Source: Phycisphaerales bacterium
Lineage (GTDB): Bacteria; Planctomycetota; Phycisphaerae; Phycisphaerales; SM1A02
Direction of reading: 5' to 3'
Length of the DNA: 17,891 nucleotides
Assembly (NCBI GenBank): GCA_020427625.1
Contig: JAGQOI010000086.1
Coordinates: 1 to 17,891 of the forward strand
Part shown: positions 14,873-17,891 of the stretch, piece by piece
How positions within the stretch are numbered: position 1 is the first letter of the stretch
Layout: the number at the start of each line of letters is the position of its first letter
Notes under the pieces: model-generated
What the model was told of the DNA's origin: nothing
Databases searched by the model: none
What the model saw: the letters and a program-made list of their open reading frames with translations, nothing else
Position numbers and translations under genes: made by a program

Positions 14873-15955
14873 ATGCGCACGACACCTTCGCGGACCCGGA
14901 CCGCCCGACGCGGCCTCTCGCTCATCGAGGTCGTCTCGGCCCTCGTCATCACCAGCATCCTCATGCTCGCGATGGGGTCGACCATCGCCATCGCGACGAG
15001 CGCGATTCCCGCCGGACGCAGCACCGCCGAGACCACCATCCGCCAGCGCGACGTGATGGAGCGCATGATCGCCGACCTCCGGCTCGCGAACAGTCTCCTG
15101 AACCTCGACCGCGGCGCCGACATCACGTTCACCGTCCCCGACCGCAACGGCGACGGACAGGACGAGACCATCCGCTACGCCTGGACCAGCGATCCCGACA
15201 CCTGCACCGCGACCGCCGGCGATCCGATCATCTACCAGTACAACGGCGGCACGCCCATCACCATCGCCAGGAGCGCCCAGGGACTCGGCATCACGACCCT
15301 GTCCCGCATCATGCCCGGCACCGGAAGCAGCGGGTCGGGCGGCGGCGGCGGCACCGGATCGGGCGGCGGCAGCGATCCGATGGGCGACGGCGGCTCCCCC
15401 GTCACGAGCGCCGAAGTGCTCCTCGTCGCGAACGACACGACGGACGTCGGCAGCACGCTGAACATCGAACTCGATCAGAACGACGACAACGGCGACGAGG
15501 CATGGCGGGTCGGCCAGTCGTTCAAGCCGGTGCTCCCGGCGAACACGACGTCCTGGGCCATCACCCGCATCGAGATCAAGGTCCGGCAACGTGTGGGCAA
15601 GGGACGGGTGACGGTCGAGCTCAAGCCGCTCCTCCTGAACATGCCGAACGAACTCCTGGTCATCAGCTCGAACGGAAAGAACGTCAAGGAGATGCCGTCG
15701 AGCCTCGACTGGGAGAGCTTCGCCCTGGCAGCAAGCGGACGCAGCCCGTCCGAGACCCTCGCCTTCACCGTCGAGACCGACCGGATCAGTGTGCTGGACG
15801 TCGGCGCCGAACGAAATGACGTCGCGCCGACCGGCTCCACGCTCTTCGCGACCGGCCAACCGTTGTTCTGGACGCCGCGCCCGGCCGGACAGGCCCTGCT
15901 CTTCCGCGTCTACGGCACCTACACCACGACCGGAGCACCGCTGTGGGCGGAATGA
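14873..15955 (+). CDS. Minor pseudopilin, GspJ/PilW-like, with an added C-terminal domain
   Basis: 360 residues. The ATG at 14873 has GGAAGG 6 bases upstream. A 14-residue leader ends at ARRG/LSLIEVVSALVITSIL with Glu19 at +5. The first module (to about residue 147) reads like GspJ/PilW and includes DRNGDGQDE, a calcium-loop-like sequence. A Gly/Ser linker (about 148-176) then leads to a second, beta-rich module of about 180 residues (GQSFKPVLPA...ITRIEIKVRQ...FRVYGTY). I do not recognise this module firmly; it looks like a secreted beta-sandwich. GspJ is normally about 200 residues, so the second module is an addition. Such a subunit at the filament tip could present a binding domain. That role is inferred. 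Confidence 0.85.
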   Translation: MRTTPSRTRTARRGLSLIEVVSALVITSILMLAMGSTIAIATSAIPAGRSTAETTIRQRDVMERMIADLRLANSLLNLDRGADITFTVPDRNGDGQDETIRYAWTSDPDTCTATAGDPIIYQYNGGTPITIARSAQGLGITTLSRIMPGTGSSGSGGGGGTGSGGGSDPMGDGGSPVTSAEVLLVANDTTDVGSTLNIELDQNDDNGDEAWRVGQSFKPVLPANTTSWAITRIEIKVRQRVGKGRVTVELKPLLLNMPNELLVISSNGKNVKEMPSSLDWESFALAASGRSPSETLAFTVETDRISVLDVGAERNDVAPTGSTLFATGQPLFWTPRPAGQALLFRVYGTYTTTGAPLWAE

Positions 15956-16596
15956 CCTTCGGCCTCCCGACGCGATCGACTCGTCGTCACCGGCGCGGCA
16001 TCACGCTGGTGGAGGCGATCATTGCGCTCGTGCTGGTCGCCGGGATGATCACGGCCGCGCTGAACACGGTCGCGTTCACCGCCCGTTCCCTGCGGATCCG
16101 GGCGACGATGTCGAAGGCCTCGATGCTCGCGCACCGCACGATGAACGAGGTCTTCGCGCTCGCCTACCAGGAACCCAACGCGACGCCGCAGTTCGGCACC
16201 GAGGCCGGCGAGCCGACCCGCGCCACCTGGGACGACATCGACGACTACCACATGTGGACGGAACTCTCGCCGACCGCCCGGGACGGCGCGCCGATCCCGG
16301 GCTACACCGGCTGGAGCGTCGGCGTGCAGGTGCACAAGGTCTCCACGATCGCGCCGGACGTCGTGTCGGCGTTCGAAGTCGGCCTCCGCCGCATCACCGT
16401 CGTCGTCAACGCGCCGAGCGGCGAGTCGGTGATCCTCAAGGCGCTGCGCTCGAAGCACAGCGGGATCGACGTCAAGTCCAGCGCCGAGAAGACCATCATC
16501 GCCGGCTTCGCCATCAAGCTCTCGCTCCGGACCGATCAGGACGCGAGCGTCGGGCAGGCGCTCCTTCTGAACCAGATCATGGACCCCGACGCATGA
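15952..16596 (+). CDS. Minor pseudopilin, GspI/PilV-like
   Basis: 214 residues from the ATG at 15952, which overlaps the previous stop (ATGA). An in-frame GTG at 15943 would add three residues. A 16-residue leader ends at RHRRG/ITLVEAIIALVLVAGMI with Glu21 at +5. The mature protein has the N-terminal hydrophobic helix and a mixed alpha/beta C-terminal domain without an obvious signature. GspI is usually shorter (about 120 residues), whereas PilV-type proteins reach this length. GspI nucleates the tip complex with GspJ and GspK, and the gene sits between the J-like and K-like genes, which supports the assignment. Confidence 0.83.
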   Translation: MTFGLPTRSTRRHRRGITLVEAIIALVLVAGMITAALNTVAFTARSLRIRATMSKASMLAHRTMNEVFALAYQEPNATPQFGTEAGEPTRATWDDIDDYHMWTELSPTARDGAPIPGYTGWSVGVQVHKVSTIAPDVVSAFEVGLRRITVVVNAPSGESVILKALRSKHSGIDVKSSAEKTIIAGFAIKLSLRTDQDASVGQALLLNQIMDPDA

Positions 16597-17891
16597 GCCG
16601 CCATGACCGACCGTCGCTGTTGATCGCCGTCCCTCGTCGCCGCGCGCGTCGCGGGTCGGTGTACATGCTGGTCGTGTTCGTGTCGATGCTGCTCATGGTG
16701 ATCGGCGTCGGCGCGGTGCTCGCGAGTCGGGCGGACACGAAGCGGGCGACGCTTCAGCGCGACACGGCCGACGCCGCCCTGCTCGCCCAGGCCGCGGTGG
16801 AACTCGGCACGAGCGCCGTGTACGAATCGTCCCTCTGGCGGACCCTGCTGTCGAACGACACCTTCGGACCGGCCATGCCCTTCGGGCGCGGGACGATCCG
16901 GTGGAAGGTGATCGACGACGACGGCGCGCTCCTCGACGACTTCCAGGATCCCGTCTGGGTCCACGGGCGCGGGACGGTCGGCAGCACGACGTACACGATG
17001 CGGGTGCGCTGCACGTTCGGGCGCGGCGAGCCGTACACGACGATGAACGTGCCGATGTGGGGGAACGACTTCCTGGAAGTCGGCCCGGGCGCTTCGGTCT
17101 CGGTCTCGAACGGCCCGCTCTGTGCGCCGTGGAAGCTGTACAACTACGGCGTCGTCACCGGCAACGTCGAAGCCGGCTCGGTCGCCGGCGGCGGCACGGT
17201 GACGGGCACGACGACCGCCGCCACCGCCCGGACGTTTCCGCCGGCGAGCACGTTCGACACCTGGGCGAACGCCGCGACGGAGATCCCCTGGGCGACGGTC
17301 GCGGCCAACGGCAACGTGCTGTCGACGACCGTGCTCAGCGCCGGTGCGGCGCCATGGAGCGCCGCCGATCCCGCGGGCGTGTACTTCATCGACGTGCCCT
17401 CCCGGGCCGTCCTCACGATCCGGATCTCGCGCATCAGCGGCAGCCTGATCGTCAACCTGGGCTCCCAGGCCGATCTCATCATCGACGCGCCGATGACCTG
17501 GCAATCGTACGACGGGAATCAGCCGATCCTGCTCGTGCGCGGCAACCGTGCGGACATCACCATCGCCTGCTCGTCGTCCTCGGTCATCCGCGAATCGATC
17601 GTCGGCAACCTCAATCCGCCCGGCTCGCCGTACGCCGGCGCCACCGACAACGACACCGCCGACCTCTACTCGCCGACCCTCGCCGGCCTCATCGCGATCT
17701 GGAATCCGAGCGGCGTCACCACGATCGGCAACGCCACCTCGATTCGAGGCATCGTGATGGTCGAGGGCGAAGTCGTCCTCGGCGCCTCGAGCCTCGGCAC
17801 GCCGTCGGTGACGTTCAACTACGACGCGGCCATCGCGGCGAACCCGCCCGCAGGCTTCACCGGCACCAGCGCCACCGGCGTCGTGCCGTCG
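16593..17891 (+). CDS. GspK/PilX-like minor pseudopilin, 3'-partial, with large beta-rich domain
   Basis: The frame from the ATG at 16593 stays open for 433 codons to the end of the window, so the C-terminus is missing. The ATG overlaps the previous stop (ATGA). A basic leader ends at RRRARRG/SVYMLVVFVSMLLMVIG, and a helix with ADTKRATLQRDTADAALLAQAA follows, as in the PilX_N/GspK class. The residue at +5 is Leu26, not Glu; loss of Glu5 is known for GspK. After about residue 150 the protein becomes Gly/Thr/Ala-rich, with VVTGNVEAGSVAGGGTVTG and recurring short hydrophobic strands (LIVNLGSQADLIIDAP). This suggests a repetitive beta-helix or polymer-forming-type domain. GspK caps the tip with GspI and GspJ. 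The long beta domain is not a feature of classical GspK. Confidence 0.82.
   Translation, partial: MSRHDRPSLLIAVPRRRARRGSVYMLVVFVSMLLMVIGVGAVLASRADTKRATLQRDTADAALLAQAAVELGTSAVYESSLWRTLLSNDTFGPAMPFGRGTIRWKVIDDDGALLDDFQDPVWVHGRGTVGSTTYTMRVRCTFGRGEPYTTMNVPMWGNDFLEVGPGASVSVSNGPLCAPWKLYNYGVVTGNVEAGSVAGGGTVTGTTTAATARTFPPASTFDTWANAATEIPWATVAANGNVLSTTVLSAGAAPWSAADPAGVYFIDVPSRAVLTIRISRISGSLIVNLGSQADLIIDAPMTWQSYDGNQPILLVRGNRADITIACSSSSVIRESIVGNLNPPGSPYAGATDNDTADLYSPTLAGLIAIWNPSGVTTIGNATSIRGIVMVEGEVVLGASSLGTPSVTFNYDAAIAANPPAGFTGTSATGVVPS

Noticed and set aside
15329..15373. Short GGC-rich repeat tract
   Set aside because: It is the Gly/Ser linker codon run of the J-like pseudopilin and not an independent repeat element.

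Overview
The window is a very GC-rich bacterial segment (strong G/C bias at third codon positions). Every convincing gene lies on the + strand. The long minus-strand open frames are shadows produced by the base composition. The mix of genes suggests a member of the Planctomycetota, possibly a Phycisphaerae-like lineage. The pointers are a large secreted Asp-box (BNR/VPS10-like) protein, an exported YtcJ-type amidohydrolase, and a PilM/N/O plus pseudopilin locus containing a GspK-like protein with a large beta-rich domain. No phylogenetic marker is present, so this placement is an inference.

Layout. (1) Positions 2-3382: the main part of a large exported beta-propeller-like protein with eleven Asp-box motifs; its true start is probably upstream of the window. 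(2) Positions 3620-5365: an exported metal-dependent amidohydrolase with its own TATAAT-containing upstream region. It is followed by two tandem hairpins (5411-5467) that probably mark the end of the transcription unit. (3) Positions 5620-12914: a tightly packed operon. It runs histidine kinase, STAS-domain protein, GspE/PilB assembly ATPase, GspF/PilC platform protein, PilM-like, PilN-like and PilO-like proteins. From the STAS gene onward nearly every start overlaps the previous stop. A GspC/PilP-like membrane protein (12968-13555) follows after a 53-base gap. (4) Positions 13717-17891: after a 161-base gap with a sigma-54-like promoter candidate comes a pseudopilin cluster: GspG-like major subunit, GspH-like, GspJ/PilW-like, GspI/PilV-like, and a GspK/PilX-like protein that runs off the right edge.

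Together, regions 3 and 4 encode most of one type IV filament machine. The ATPase drives the platform protein. PilM/N/O and the GspC/PilP-like protein form the inner-membrane alignment complex. The pseudopilins form the filament and its tip. The set is a mosaic: PilM and PilN are separate as in type IV pili, whereas the pseudopilins and GspC-like protein look like type II secretion. No secretin (PilQ/GspD), prepilin peptidase (PilD/GspO) or retraction ATPase (PilT) is in the window. The physical coupling of a histidine kinase and a STAS protein to the assembly ATPase suggests signal-controlled assembly, but this is inferred from gene order only.

The points most worth checking are the kinase-STAS-ATPase coupling, the degenerate nucleotide motifs of the PilM-like protein, the unusual C-terminal domains on the two large minor pseudopilins, and the sigma-54-like site ahead of the major pseudopilin gene. 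I found no RNA genes, CRISPR arrays, insertion sequences or attachment sites.
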